The translations under genes were made by a program, and so were the position numbers. A stretch of DNA of 64,000 nucleotides from Faecalicatena orotica (lineage in GTDB: Bacteria; Bacillota; Clostridia; Lachnospirales; Lachnospiraceae). The number at the start of each line of letters is the position of its first letter. The first letter of the stretch is position 1. The stretch covers positions 1 through 64,000 of the forward strand of contig NZ_QGDL01000012.1 of the NCBI RefSeq assembly GCF_003149245.1. The letters run 5' to 3'. Of this stretch, positions 8,943-18,217 are shown in pieces. Under the pieces are notes generated by a model, which did no database searches, was not told where the DNA came from, and saw nothing but the letters and a program-made list of their open reading frames with translations.

Positions 8943-10265
8943 TTATTTATTATATTCCCCAACAATCTTATCTGCAGTTGTCTGGGCTTTTTCAAGTGCA
9001 TCATTCACCGACATGTTTCCAAACGCTACGGAGTTAATCATCTCAGGGATGACATCATTCAGAATATCATTGATTCCCGGAAAACTTGAATCAACAATAA
9101 AGTCCGTCGGTGCATCTGGATTTGCAGAAGACATCACACTAAGTTTTTCACTTTGTTTATATTCATCTTTCTCCTGAACGGAATATGTATAAGCAGGAAA
9201 ACCATTTGCCACTGACCACTCTAAAGCCGGACTTGATCCCTCTTCATTTTCTGAATTCCACCATTCAATGAATTTATATGCAGCTTCTTTCTCCTCATCG
9301 CTTGCTGTCGTTGTTACAGAAAATCCGAGTACTTCTACAGAGTTCATATCCCCTGCATCTCCCTGAGGTATCAGACCGATTCCGTAATTAACACCTGCTG
9401 TATCAAGTCCTGCCGTGACCCAGGGCCCCCCGACAGTCATACCAATCTGCCCTGCACTTACCATAGAATCCGTATCCGCTTCCAGAGGGTTATCCCCGTT
9501 TTCTGTTAAAGTCTTATACATCGTAAGGAAGTCAGCATATCCCTTATTTCCTGCAAAGTTTGCCTTCCAGCTGCCATTATCATCCGTTACTGACAACCCG
9601 CCCAGACGCTGCATCATATGTGCAATCTGGTAAGGATAATCATAGGAAATACCCGATCCATAAACATTCTTGCTCTCATCCGTAATCTTTTCAGCATATG
9701 TCTGCCATTCTTCCCATGTTGTCGGAGGAGCCTCCGGATCAAGTCCTGCCGCCTCGAATAAATCTTTATTCCAGTACATGTAATAACCTACAACCTGAAA
9801 TGGTACAAAATATAATTTATCTCCCTCGGAGCAATAATCTAAATAAGATTGTATGAAATCATCCTTATCTAAATCAGTTTTGTCAAATACATCACTGATA
9901 TCCTGCATATAGTCCCCATATGTAAATCGATAGGCACTTGAACTTAAAATCATGGTAGGACCTGTGCCTGCTGCAAATGCAGTGGAAAGCTGACTGTCAA
10001 AATCTGAAGAAATATCCATCTCAACAGTAATTCCATCTTCATTCTCTTTATTATATCGGTTCACCAACTCAACCAGCATATCTCCGTCTGAACCTGTAAA
10101 GCTGTTCCAGAATGAAATTGTGGTTCCTTTTGATTGATTTTTTGCATCCGTTTTTTCTGATTTAGAGTTTCCTCCTGAACCACTTCCGCAAGCTGCTGTT
10201 GAAACAATCATCATTGTCGAAATACCAAGTGCAGCCATTCTTTTCCACTTGCTCATTTTATTCAT
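8943..10265 (-). CDS. Sugar-binding lipoprotein of the arabinoside ABC importer
   Basis: ATG at 10265, behind GGGAG, is preferred over an upstream frame extension. The 440-residue protein has a lipoprotein signal peptide ending in STAAC, with the lipidated Cys at residue 26, followed by a Gly/Ser-rich linker and a family 1 extracellular solute-binding fold (ISFWNSFTGSDGDMLVELVNRYN near residue 53, GGPWVTAGLD near 285). It captures sugars at the membrane surface and delivers them to the two permeases downstream. It is the first gene of the operon, so the promoter and operator should lie between 10266 and about 10560. Confidence 0.93.
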   Translation of the reverse strand: MNKMSKWKRMAALGISTMMIVSTAACGSGSGGNSKSEKTDAKNQSKGTTISFWNSFTGSDGDMLVELVNRYNKENEDGITVEMDISSDFDSQLSTAFAAGTGPTMILSSSAYRFTYGDYMQDISDVFDKTDLDKDDFIQSYLDYCSEGDKLYFVPFQVVGYYMYWNKDLFEAAGLDPEAPPTTWEEWQTYAEKITDESKNVYGSGISYDYPYQIAHMMQRLGGLSVTDDNGSWKANFAGNKGYADFLTMYKTLTENGDNPLEADTDSMVSAGQIGMTVGGPWVTAGLDTAGVNYGIGLIPQGDAGDMNSVEVLGFSVTTTASDEEKEAAYKFIEWWNSENEEGSSPALEWSVANGFPAYTYSVQEKDEYKQSEKLSVMSSANPDAPTDFIVDSSFPGINDILNDVIPEMINSVAFGNMSVNDALEKAQTTADKIVGEYNK

Positions 10266-10341
10266 AATCCTGTCTCCCTTTCTTGAACATTCAGCAAACA
10301 CACTTACCGGTTTATCGTATATCTGCTTTTTGGTTTAAATG

Positions 10342-10351
10342 TACACGTGTA
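10342..10351. promoter_or_regulatory. Candidate LacI-type operator for the arabinoside operon
   Basis: TACACGTGTA is a perfect 10-bp palindrome with the central CG typical of LacI-family operators. It sits about 80 bases upstream of the binding-protein start in an otherwise strongly A/T-rich region (10300-10560). I could not place a convincing -35/-10 pair around it. Besides this site, the stretch to 10560 holds only A/T-rich sequence. Confidence 0.45.
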
Positions 10352-10587
10352 ACTAATTTTTATAAATAAAGAATATTCCCTTTGTGCATAAATGTCAATA
10401 TAATTTTCCAAAACTAGCATATTGCATTAATATTGCACATATATTTTGTTGAATATCACAATTATATTTTAATATTATCTGATTTTATAATATTAATATA
10501 GTATTTATTAGAATGTTCACGAGTACTCTATTATTCCAATCATATTATTTGTTTAACCTATCATCCACAGCCTATTTTCCAAACAAA

Positions 10588-10632
10588 AAAAGCACTGAAA
10601 ATGTCATCTCTTTTTACATTCTCAGTGCTTTT
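10588..10632 (-). terminator. Terminator after the organic-acid permease gene
   Basis: Long A/T-flanked stem: AAAAGCACTGA-type left arm (10588-10604) and right arm (10616-10632), ending in T residues on both strands. It separates the permease operon from the promoter region of the arabinoside operon. Confidence 0.75.
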
Positions 10633-10685
10633 CACTTTTATAAATTTAATTAATCATTAACATCCTCGTGTACATGATCTTCCCA

Positions 10686-11945
10686 CTACACGAATATTAC
10701 CATAATACTGACAATCAGTACCGACACCGCATTTGAAATCAGCATCGTTCCAATCCCAAGAAGGGGACCAACCTGACTCTTTATGTATCCTTTTTCTGCT
10801 TCGCTTTCTCCGGCTGCTGCCGCATTATTTGTCAGCATATCATTCACAGGGAACCCCATCATACAGTTCATTGTCAGCACAATACCACGTTCTGCCCGGA
10901 ATCCGCAGACCTTCGCCCCGACGATCCCGCACAGTACAAGCACAATCGTAGAGATGACAAACACAATCAGCAACGGTGGAATAAACGCTACCAGTCCCTG
11001 CCACGGGCAATTGGCAATTGTATTGGCCATCAGTCCCATCAAGCCTAATAACAGAAGCCCATATGCATCCGCTTTAAACAGAGGCGCTTTATCCATAAAG
11101 CCAAGACTGCCGAGGATTAACCCAAACAGCAGTGCCGTAATATTCGGATTAATATTCAGACCAGCCAGAACCGTCCCGTGAAGCAGATTGTTGATGACTG
11201 TCACTATCATAATAATCCCCAGAAAATACGCCGTGTTTTTATATTTTGCAGGAATTCTCTCACAGAACGGAACCTTCCCAGCCTGACCAGCCGCAGGACT
11301 CTTACCATTTCCGGGGCAGCCCGGCCCGATCATCGGCGGAATATTGCCTGCCCCCTCAGGAGCGCCCTGATTTCCACCTTGTGAATTCCTTGCTCTGAAT
11401 TCCTGAGAAAGTGCCTTTCCTTCTCTCTTCAGCGCCCACGTTACAACCGGAACACTGAACAATCCCTGAAACATGAACACAAGCCAGGGAAACACAGAGA
11501 TTGCCGGATTCTTGTCCAGTACCCATCTCGAAGCGATCGCACAGGAAGCGCCGCCGCCGATTACTGAGCCTGGAGCCAGAAATGCAAGTCCCTTCCCAAG
11601 TATTGGAGTAAGCCCGAATCCAACAATTACAACAAGAACCAGAGAGGCTATAATGCAAAGAAGTGATTCCTTTTTCTTCGCCTTCAGCATCTTCAGATTA
11701 ATCATTGTACCGGAATGAATAACCAGCACATTAAACGCAATCGTACCTACTGCAATCATATTGGCAGAAAGCAGCATATCCTTCGGAAGAACCCCTGTCC
11801 CGAATCCAATTGCAAATATGACACCATAAATCAGCGGCATCGGAATCATCGATTTTAATTTTGCCGCTATCGCCAATGAAACAAATGCAATAGCAAGAAA
11901 TACCAGAAAACTCCTGTCAAACGCCCACGTATACTCAGTCCCCAT
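10686..11945 (-). CDS. Putative organic-acid/amino-acid permease (GltS/ion-transporter-like)
   Basis: This 419-residue membrane protein has two halves of about five membrane segments each, joined by a long Gly/Pro-rich cytoplasmic loop (about residues 180-228). Glycine-rich stretches (APGSVIGGGASCAIASRW near 128, GFPVNDMLTNNAAAAGESEAEKGYIKS near 365) resemble the re-entrant motifs of GltS/ion-transporter carriers, but I do not recognise a named family. Downstream of aspartase and malic enzyme, it plausibly moves aspartate, malate or fumarate. Its ribosome-binding site is embedded in the outer helix of the structured leader immediately upstream. Confidence 0.6.
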   Translation of the reverse strand: MGTEYTWAFDRSFLVFLAIAFVSLAIAAKLKSMIPMPLIYGVIFAIGFGTGVLPKDMLLSANMIAVGTIAFNVLVIHSGTMINLKMLKAKKKESLLCIIASLVLVVIVGFGLTPILGKGLAFLAPGSVIGGGASCAIASRWVLDKNPAISVFPWLVFMFQGLFSVPVVTWALKREGKALSQEFRARNSQGGNQGAPEGAGNIPPMIGPGCPGNGKSPAAGQAGKVPFCERIPAKYKNTAYFLGIIMIVTVINNLLHGTVLAGLNINPNITALLFGLILGSLGFMDKAPLFKADAYGLLLLGLMGLMANTIANCPWQGLVAFIPPLLIVFVISTIVLVLCGIVGAKVCGFRAERGIVLTMNCMMGFPVNDMLTNNAAAAGESEAEKGYIKSQVGPLLGIGTMLISNAVSVLIVSIMVIFV

Positions 11946-12136
11946 AAAAAATCACCGTCCTTACTTATGCCTCTTAGGCTTGGTCTTTTCAAGCCTTATG
12001 TGGCAAAGTACATCCTGTTGGCTTTGGCTCAGTCTTTTTGAGCCTTAGCAACATGGATGCTCCCCTTCGCCTCTTAAGCTTAGTTCTTTCAAGCCTTGTT
12101 ATCTTGCTATAAGTATAAAGGAACGGTGATTTTTTT
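11946..12136 (-). ncRNA. Structured leader RNA: outer helix enclosing three related hairpins
   Basis: On the transcribed strand, the segment 12109-12136 is complementary to 11946-11968: 13 bp, a 1-base bulge, 4 bp, a 3-base bulge and 6 bp. The downstream arm contains the AAGGA ribosome-binding site and runs to the permease ATG. Inside lie three hairpins at about 50-base spacing (loops at 12083-12089, 12032-12038 and 11983-11989). The two hairpins nearest the gene share the loop AAAAGAC but differ compensatorily in the stem (GGCUUG/CAAGCC versus GGCUCA/UGAGCC); the third, GGCUUG...UAAGCU, is a weaker version. The middle hairpin extends through CAUCC/GGAUG and UGUUG/CAACA. It looks like a cis-regulatory RNA; I do not recognise it as a known riboswitch class. 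Confidence 0.65.
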
Positions 12137-12140
12137 ACTG

Positions 12141-13304
12141 TCAGAAAACTGACATATGTGTACATTTTGCTACTTCTTCCGCAACTTTTGCGGCCACACG
12201 CGGATCGAACGGGGACGGGATAATGTATTCCGGTTTTAGTTCTTCATCGGTGACAAGTGAGGCTATTGCACGGGCTGCGGCCAGCTTCATGTCATAATTG
12301 ATATCCCGCGCGCCCGCATCCAACGCCCCGCGGAACAAACCGGGGAATGCAAGCACGTTATTGATCTGGTTTGGATAATCGGAACGCCCGGTTCCCATGA
12401 CTTTTACCCCTGCCTCGACAGCATCCTCATAGGTGATTTCCGGGGTCGGATTCGCCATCGCGAAGACAACCGGGTCCGGTGCCATCGTACGCACCATTTC
12501 TTTAGTCAGGATGTTCCCTGCTGAAACGCCTACAAATACATCCGCACCCACGATTGCATCCTTCAAAGTCCCGGTAATCCCTTCCGGATTTGTCAGTCTG
12601 GCCAGTTCCAGTTTATGCCCCACTGCAAACGGGCATCCTTCTGCCAGAATTCCTTCCAGATCACAGATTGTCATGTGCTTCACCCCGGCATGCAGCATCA
12701 TTTTTGCAATCGCGGTTCCTGCGCTCCCCGGCCCGTTCAGCACAACCTTGACATCTTCTATTTTCTTCCCCACAACTTTCAGGGCATTCATAAGTGCCGC
12801 CGTCGTCACTATCGCCGTTCCGTGCTGGTCATCATGGAATACAGGGATATCCAGTTCCTGTTCCAGCCTCTGTTCGATCTCAAAGCATTTCGGAGAACAG
12901 ATATCCTCCAGATTAATGCCGCCAAAACACGGCGCTATCCGCTTCACAGTTTCAATGATTTCCTCCGTATCCTTTGTGTCTAAACAGATCGGAAATGCAT
13001 CTACCCCGCCAAATTCCTTGAATAGAATTGCCTTTCCTTCCATGACCGGCATTGCAGCCTTCGGCCCGATATCACCCAGGCCCAGAACTGCAGTACCGTC
13101 CGTTACAACTGCAACCAGATTACCTTTGGCTGTATAGGAATATGCTTTTTTCTCGTCCTTATGAATCTCCATACACGGGCTGGCTACTCCCGGTGTGTAT
13201 GCCGTACTCAGATCTTCCCTTGTCTTCAGCGGCACTTTACTGCACACTTCAATCTTTCCACGATATTTTTCATGCATCTTCATTGCTTCTTTTCCATAAT
13301 CCAT
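12141..13304 (-). CDS. maeB: Malic enzyme (malate to pyruvate), short bacterial type
   Basis: ATG at 13304, six bases after AGAGGTG, is chosen over an in-frame GTG. The 387-residue product is the compact bacterial malic enzyme without a phosphotransacetylase tail. It shows the malic N-domain (AYTPGVASPCMEI with the catalytic Tyr, KGNLVAVVTDGTAVLGLGDIGPKAAMPVMEGKA) and the NAD-binding domain (VVLNGPGSAGTAIAKMM, near residue 185), with metal-ligand acidic residues in INLEDICSP and FHDDQHGTA. It oxidatively decarboxylates malate to pyruvate. It is 24 bases from aspA and precedes the permease leader. With aspartase (and a fumarase encoded elsewhere) it would convert aspartate to pyruvate. Confidence 0.92.
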   Translation of the reverse strand: MDYGKEAMKMHEKYRGKIEVCSKVPLKTREDLSTAYTPGVASPCMEIHKDEKKAYSYTAKGNLVAVVTDGTAVLGLGDIGPKAAMPVMEGKAILFKEFGGVDAFPICLDTKDTEEIIETVKRIAPCFGGINLEDICSPKCFEIEQRLEQELDIPVFHDDQHGTAIVTTAALMNALKVVGKKIEDVKVVLNGPGSAGTAIAKMMLHAGVKHMTICDLEGILAEGCPFAVGHKLELARLTNPEGITGTLKDAIVGADVFVGVSAGNILTKEMVRTMAPDPVVFAMANPTPEITYEDAVEAGVKVMGTGRSDYPNQINNVLAFPGLFRGALDAGARDINYDMKLAAARAIASLVTDEELKPEYIIPSPFDPRVAAKVAEEVAKCTHMSVF

Positions 13305-13328
13305 AACAGGCACCTCTTTCTTCCTTTC

Positions 13329-14777
13329 TTACTCCATATTCTTAAGCAGAAGTTCTTTTCCTGAAATTCCGGGTTCCGTCATATTCTTTACATCCAGTAT
13401 CTCGTTTAACTCCTCCTCATTCAGAAGCCCTTCCTCCAGAATCAGCTTTCTGACAGACTCCCCTGTCTTCACTGCCGTCTTTGCCAGTGACGCCGCCTTC
13501 GCGTATCCAACATGCGGGCAGAGTGCGGTAACGATTCCGACACTGTTATCCACCAGTTCTTTACACCGCTCCCTATTTGCCGTAATTCCACTGACACAGT
13601 TATCAACAAATGTCTCAACCGCATAGGCCAGAGTATCGATGGACTGGAACAGACAGTAGAATACAATCGGCTCAAATGCATTGAGTTCCAGTTGTCCGGC
13701 TTCAGCCGCCATCGTGATTGTCACATCATTTCCTATGATGTTAAACGCTACCTGGTTGACTACTTCCGGAATCACCGGATTTACTTTTCCGGGCATGATG
13801 GATGATCCGTTCTGTTTCGCAGGAAGGTTGATTTCACCGAATCCGCATCTCGGTCCGGATGACATCAGCCGGAAATCATTCGCAATCTTTGAAAGTGTCA
13901 CTGCGCAGGCCTTTACGGCACCGGAAACTGCCACAAACGGATCCAGGTTCTGTGTTGCATCGATCAGGTCATAAGCCTGCACGAGATCCATATCACTGAT
14001 CCGTGCCAGATTTGGAACAATCCTTCTTAAATATGCTTCGTCTGCATTGATTCCGGTTCCGATTGCCGTCCCGCCCATATTCAGCGTCCTCATCTCTTCC
14101 TGCGCCTTTTCCATACGGTTGATATCCCGCTGGATCGCAACCGAATAAGCCTTAAATTCCTGACCAAGACGGATCGGCACCGCATCCTGCATCTGGGTTC
14201 TTCCCATTTTGATAATCGTGTCGAATTCTTCCCCTTTATCACAAAGTGCCTTATGTAACCGCTCCAGTTCTTTCTTCGCATTTTTCAGAAGTTTCAGGGA
14301 AGTCATTTTCCCGGCAGTCGGAATAACATCATTGGTAGACTGTCCGCAGTTTACATGGTCATTCGGATGTACAATGGAATAGTCGCCCTTCTGCCCGCCC
14401 AGTAATTCAATGGCACGGTTTGCAATCACCTCATTGGCATTCATATTAATCGAGGTCCCTGCCCCTCCCTGTATCGGGTCTACGATAAACTCATCATGAA
14501 GTCTGCCCTCCATGATTTCATCGCAGGCTTTCACGATTGCCTCAGCAATATGTTTATCGAGCAGCCCAATCTCACAGTTTGTAATCGCCGCTGCTTTCTT
14601 GATCTGCGCCAGACTGTTGATTACCTCCGGATGCATGGACAGCCCCGTAATTCGGAAGTTTTCCGCAGCCCTCAGGGACTGCACTCCATAGTACACGCCT
14701 TCCGGAATATCCTTGCTCCCGATCGAATCCTTTTCCGTTCTGCATTCCATTCCATCTATTTTTTTCTTCATCACCAT
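13329..14777 (-). CDS. aspA: Aspartate ammonia-lyase (aspartase)
   Basis: The 482-residue protein belongs to the fumarase/aspartase superfamily. Signature sequences are GGAGTSINMNANEVIANRA (near residue 103), HPNDHVNCGQSTNDVIPTA (near 139) and the flexible catalytic loop GSSIMPGKVNPV with its Ser (near 326). GPRCGFGEINLP just before the loop favours aspartase over class II fumarase. It deaminates L-aspartate to fumarate and ammonia. It is the first gene of the aspA-maeB-permease cluster and starts at ATG 14777 behind GGGAGG. Confidence 0.9.
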   Translation of the reverse strand: MVMKKKIDGMECRTEKDSIGSKDIPEGVYYGVQSLRAAENFRITGLSMHPEVINSLAQIKKAAAITNCEIGLLDKHIAEAIVKACDEIMEGRLHDEFIVDPIQGGAGTSINMNANEVIANRAIELLGGQKGDYSIVHPNDHVNCGQSTNDVIPTAGKMTSLKLLKNAKKELERLHKALCDKGEEFDTIIKMGRTQMQDAVPIRLGQEFKAYSVAIQRDINRMEKAQEEMRTLNMGGTAIGTGINADEAYLRRIVPNLARISDMDLVQAYDLIDATQNLDPFVAVSGAVKACAVTLSKIANDFRLMSSGPRCGFGEINLPAKQNGSSIMPGKVNPVIPEVVNQVAFNIIGNDVTITMAAEAGQLELNAFEPIVFYCLFQSIDTLAYAVETFVDNCVSGITANRERCKELVDNSVGIVTALCPHVGYAKAASLAKTAVKTGESVRKLILEEGLLNEEELNEILDVKNMTEPGISGKELLLKNME

Positions 14778-14824
14778 AACAAATGACCTCCCAGATTGAA
14801 TCGCCTGTTTCTTTTTACAGACAT

Positions 14825-14853
14825 ATTATAAATCCGGGAGGTTATATAATCAA
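14825..14853 (-). promoter_or_regulatory. Sigma-A-type promoter of aspA
   Basis: On the minus strand, TTGATT (14848-14853) and TATAAT (14825-14830) are 17 bases apart, about 48 bases before the aspA start codon. Confidence 0.7.
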
Positions 14854-14888
14854 AGACATATATTCGTATAGTATCCATAACCATTTAT

Positions 14889-16223
14889 TTATACTTCTTT
14901 TTTCCATTTCCCGCCCAGATACCTTGCAAGGCACAGAATCAGACCCGTGCTCCAGGAAACCGGAAGCCCCCACCAGACAGAAGCCATCCCGAGATTCGTA
15001 TACTTCAGCATAAGATAGGAAGATGCGACTCTTACAACAAGTGCAATAACCGTCGCCGTCATAGAATATAATGCATCCCCCGCGCCGCGCAGTGCACCGC
15101 TCAGATTGTTATAAAATGCATTGATCAGGTAGAACAGCGCAATCGCCCCAAGGTACCCCACACCGAATTCAATTACAACCGGGTTTACATCCCCCTTAAG
15201 GAATATGCCAATTAACTGGTATCTGAAAATGAAAATCAGAATTCCAATGCCTCCGCAGACCACCAGAGCCAGTCCGAATCCCGCATGAACGCCCTGTCTG
15301 GCCCGTTTTTCATTCCCGGCGCCTATGTTCTGGGCCACATATGTAGACAGAGCAGATCCCAGATCAAACATCGGCATCATGGCAAGCGACTCTACCTTTC
15401 CTGCCGCCGCATAACCGGCCATTGCCGCCGTTCCGAAAAGGTTGACCATCCCCTGCACACACATCACGCTGACAGAAACCGATACCTGCTGAAACATAGC
15501 TGGCAGACCCAGTCCCATAATCCTCCTGAGCATTTCACCGTCAAACACGCGCTCCTCCTTAGACATCCGCAGTATTTCAGCCTTCTTCCTAATATACAGA
15601 ACACACAGAAGCGCCGATATCCCCTGAGACATGATAGTCGCAACTGCCACACCGGCAACTCCCATATGAAACACTATTACAAACAGCAGGTCCAGGATGA
15701 TGTTTAATATAGATGCAATCATCAAAAAATAAAGCGGAGTCCTTGAGTCTCCAATTGATCGGAAAATTGCCGTGCATACGTTATAGGCAAACGTCAGTAC
15801 AAGTCCCCCGAATACAATCCGCAGATACAGAGTACTTCCCTGCATAATTGCATCAGGAGTGCCTATCAGACGAAGCAGGGGAACTGCCAGAGCCTGGCTC
15901 ACCCCTGTCAGGACCACGGCAAGCACACCCATCCCGACAATCATCGTATAAAGAGCCTTATGAAAATCCCCGATCTGTCTGGCACCGAATAACTGTGACA
16001 AAAGCACTGAAGCACCGATGGTAAGCCCGATCATAACCGCATTCAAAATAAAAGTAACAGGAAAAGACCCGCCCACGGCTGCCAGAGCGTCCGCCCCTAC
16101 AAAACGGCCGACCACGACCGAATCCACAATATTGTAAAACTGCTGAAAAACATCCCCCAACAGCATCGGCAGTGCAAATCCTCCGATAATACGGGCCGGT
16201 TTTCCAACCGTCATATCCTTCAT
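14889..16223 (-). CDS. MATE-family multidrug/metabolite exporter
   Basis: The 444-residue integral membrane protein has twelve predicted helices in two homologous halves. Typical MATE features include GGFALPMLLGDVFQQFYNIVDSVVVGRFVGADALAAVGGSFP at the N-terminus and the matching second half GLGLPAMFQQVSVSVSVMCVQGMVNLFG near residue 240. It exports cationic compounds by Na+ or H+ antiport; the substrate is unknown. It reads towards aspA but is separated from it by the aspA promoter. The start is ATG with GGAGG twelve bases upstream. Confidence 0.9.
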   Translation of the reverse strand: MKDMTVGKPARIIGGFALPMLLGDVFQQFYNIVDSVVVGRFVGADALAAVGGSFPVTFILNAVMIGLTIGASVLLSQLFGARQIGDFHKALYTMIVGMGVLAVVLTGVSQALAVPLLRLIGTPDAIMQGSTLYLRIVFGGLVLTFAYNVCTAIFRSIGDSRTPLYFLMIASILNIILDLLFVIVFHMGVAGVAVATIMSQGISALLCVLYIRKKAEILRMSKEERVFDGEMLRRIMGLGLPAMFQQVSVSVSVMCVQGMVNLFGTAAMAGYAAAGKVESLAMMPMFDLGSALSTYVAQNIGAGNEKRARQGVHAGFGLALVVCGGIGILIFIFRYQLIGIFLKGDVNPVVIEFGVGYLGAIALFYLINAFYNNLSGALRGAGDALYSMTATVIALVVRVASSYLMLKYTNLGMASVWWGLPVSWSTGLILCLARYLGGKWKKEV

Positions 16224-16253
16224 ATAAAAACCTCCCTAATTCTCCCGGAAAAG

Positions 16254-16302
16254 AAAAAAGCAGGAAAAATACCGGCCTGCGCCTTTATTTTTCTTGCTTT
16301 TT
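16254..16302 (-). terminator. Terminator between hydrolase and MATE genes
   Basis: Arms 16254-16271 and 16286-16302 form about 17 bp with one mismatch or wobble, ending in a T-run on the minus strand. It ends the hydrolase transcript ahead of the MATE gene. Confidence 0.75.
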
Positions 16303-16367
16303 CTTATGGGTAATCTTTGCAGACATGGGCTTTCCCCCGTACAAAGACCATTCCCTATCATTAATCA

Positions 16368-18188
16368 TTAATCTTCTACTTCGATTTCATCCCAGTTTTC
16401 AAACGGCTGTACCCACTGTTCCGGATCGGTATACGGAATGATAGGCAGGAGCAGATATGACGGATGGTTATTGTCTCTGTATATCTTATAAGCAGTCGTA
16501 GTATTCGTAGGAATTACATTCATGTTGCCGACTTTTCCTGTCCAGCTTTCTGTATGGCACTCATTCGGGCACTGGCTTGTGATTTCCAGTTCAATCCAAT
16601 GTCCTGCCGGAATAACCATAGCAGTCGGGCTCATCTCGATTACATACTCACGAACCTCTCCCGGTGTAACAGGAATAGATACGCTGTTGTCATGTACCGG
16701 TGATCCGATCGTTGATTTTTCTTCATTCAGCGGATGAGAAGCTCTCAGCGCGCCATAACGCAGCAGCGGCATTCTTGTACCATCTGGCAGTACATCAAAC
16801 AGGCTGCAGACAAAGTTTGCATCCTCTGCATCAATGGAAGCCCAGAGATGTAACTCGATTGGTCCGGTAATCTCCTTAGCCTGTGCAAATCTGGATGATT
16901 TGTACACAATCTTGTTCACTTCTGTAGAAATTGAAGGCGGCAGATGTGTAAATCCATCCGGTGGAAGATCCTTATCCGGTTCTTTGTCCCAACGCAGGCG
17001 GTTGAAGGAACGTAAGTAAAGTTTCTGCCATTCCGTTCTTGCCAGCGGCCATTCGTTTTCATAGCGTGTGCCCGAGTTGATTACACAGAACTTATACGGA
17101 GGTTCATCCATGATTCCTGTGTCAACTCCCTTGAGCCAGTGATCATACCATCTTAAGCATTCTTCGTTCAATGCACGGTATGGAAGTTCCAGTCCGTCAT
17201 ATCCTTCAAGGACGCCAAGGCGCTTCGGAGCCTGGAGACGGTCGTCATTCATAGCAGCGAAGATCGGGGAACTCCATCTTCCAAGTGGTGACCATGCACA
17301 GTGCAGGTATACCGGTGTCTTTACCTTGTCATACATCTGGTTAGCTGAACGCTGCTGCCAGTATTCGTCATCCAGCGGATGAAGCAGGTAATCCAGATAG
17401 AACGTATGATAAGTCGGCGGCCATGTTGTCAGAATCTTTGTAAAGTATGAGTTTACCGCGATGTCAGGATCCTGCAGGCGCTCTTTCATCATTTCTTTTA
17501 CTTTTTCTTCACCATACATCTTTACAGACCACGGCATCGGATTATTGGATGGGCACAGTTCCCAGTAAATGCTCATATAGGTAGACGGTACACCGCCGTA
17601 ATATCCATGCTGATAGTAATCATCAACAAATGAGCAAGGCATAATACATTTCAGGTGAGGAGGCTGCTGTGCTGCTGCAAGGATCTGGCAGATTCCGAAG
17701 TAAGAATATCCAACCATACCTACATTACTGTCGCACCATTCCTGCTCTGCTGCCCATTCAATCATATCATAGATATCCAGGTGCTCCTGCGGATTATAAA
17801 CGCCGTAGAATACGCCCTCGCTCTTGCCGATCCCTCTCGGGTCCGGAATGATAAATGCGTAGCCCCTCTGTACAAAATACTCAATATCGCCTGCTTCCAG
17901 ACTGTGGTCAAATAAAAGGGATTCCGGCGGAATCGCTCCTCTCTTGATGCCCTGCATTTCTTTGCTGTAAGCAGACCAGCTTACCAGTGACGGGACCGGA
18001 CCTGCTCCCTTCGGAAGATAAACATCTACGCAGAGGCGTACACCGTCTCTTAATGTCATCCAAACATCCTCATGCAGTTCCACTTCGTACTTAGGTCTTG
18101 ACAATTTGTCCAAATTCTTTACATAGCGTTTGTCCCAGTAATTTGGCAGTACATCAATTCCAAGAACCTCTGTTATTCTTTTCTTCAT
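16368..18188 (-). CDS. CocE/NonD-family (X-Pro dipeptidyl-peptidase-like) hydrolase, copy 1
   Basis: The 606-residue protein has no signal peptide. An alpha/beta-hydrolase domain (about residues 40-370) contains the oxyanion region IPDPRGIGKSEG and the nucleophile elbow GYSYFG with its Ser near 161. A C-terminal jelly-roll domain typical of S15/CocE enzymes follows (about 400-600, beginning around LYLRSF and containing ITGPIELHLWASIDAEDANF). The family cleaves esters, amides and X-Pro dipeptides; the true substrate is unknown. It is a clear paralogue of the protein at 20814-22658, sharing long blocks such as YQHGYYGG and SIYWELCPSNNP/MYWELCPSNNP. It lies downstream of the APC permease and has its own predicted promoter. 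Confidence 0.88.
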   Translation of the reverse strand: MKKRITEVLGIDVLPNYWDKRYVKNLDKLSRPKYEVELHEDVWMTLRDGVRLCVDVYLPKGAGPVPSLVSWSAYSKEMQGIKRGAIPPESLLFDHSLEAGDIEYFVQRGYAFIIPDPRGIGKSEGVFYGVYNPQEHLDIYDMIEWAAEQEWCDSNVGMVGYSYFGICQILAAAQQPPHLKCIMPCSFVDDYYQHGYYGGVPSTYMSIYWELCPSNNPMPWSVKMYGEEKVKEMMKERLQDPDIAVNSYFTKILTTWPPTYHTFYLDYLLHPLDDEYWQQRSANQMYDKVKTPVYLHCAWSPLGRWSSPIFAAMNDDRLQAPKRLGVLEGYDGLELPYRALNEECLRWYDHWLKGVDTGIMDEPPYKFCVINSGTRYENEWPLARTEWQKLYLRSFNRLRWDKEPDKDLPPDGFTHLPPSISTEVNKIVYKSSRFAQAKEITGPIELHLWASIDAEDANFVCSLFDVLPDGTRMPLLRYGALRASHPLNEEKSTIGSPVHDNSVSIPVTPGEVREYVIEMSPTAMVIPAGHWIELEITSQCPNECHTESWTGKVGNMNVIPTNTTTAYKIYRDNNHPSYLLLPIIPYTDPEQWVQPFENWDEIEVED

Positions 18189-18217
18189 AGTTTATCGTAC
18201 CTCCTTTTCATGTACTA

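Noticed and set aside
11946-12136. T-box or known metabolite riboswitch in the permease leader
   Set aside because: No T-box sequence, no recognisable core of glycine, lysine, SAM, TPP or glutamine riboswitches.
12433-13137. Long antisense open frame across maeB
   Set aside because: It mirrors codon bias of the real malic enzyme gene on the other strand and has no start signal or recognisable domain.
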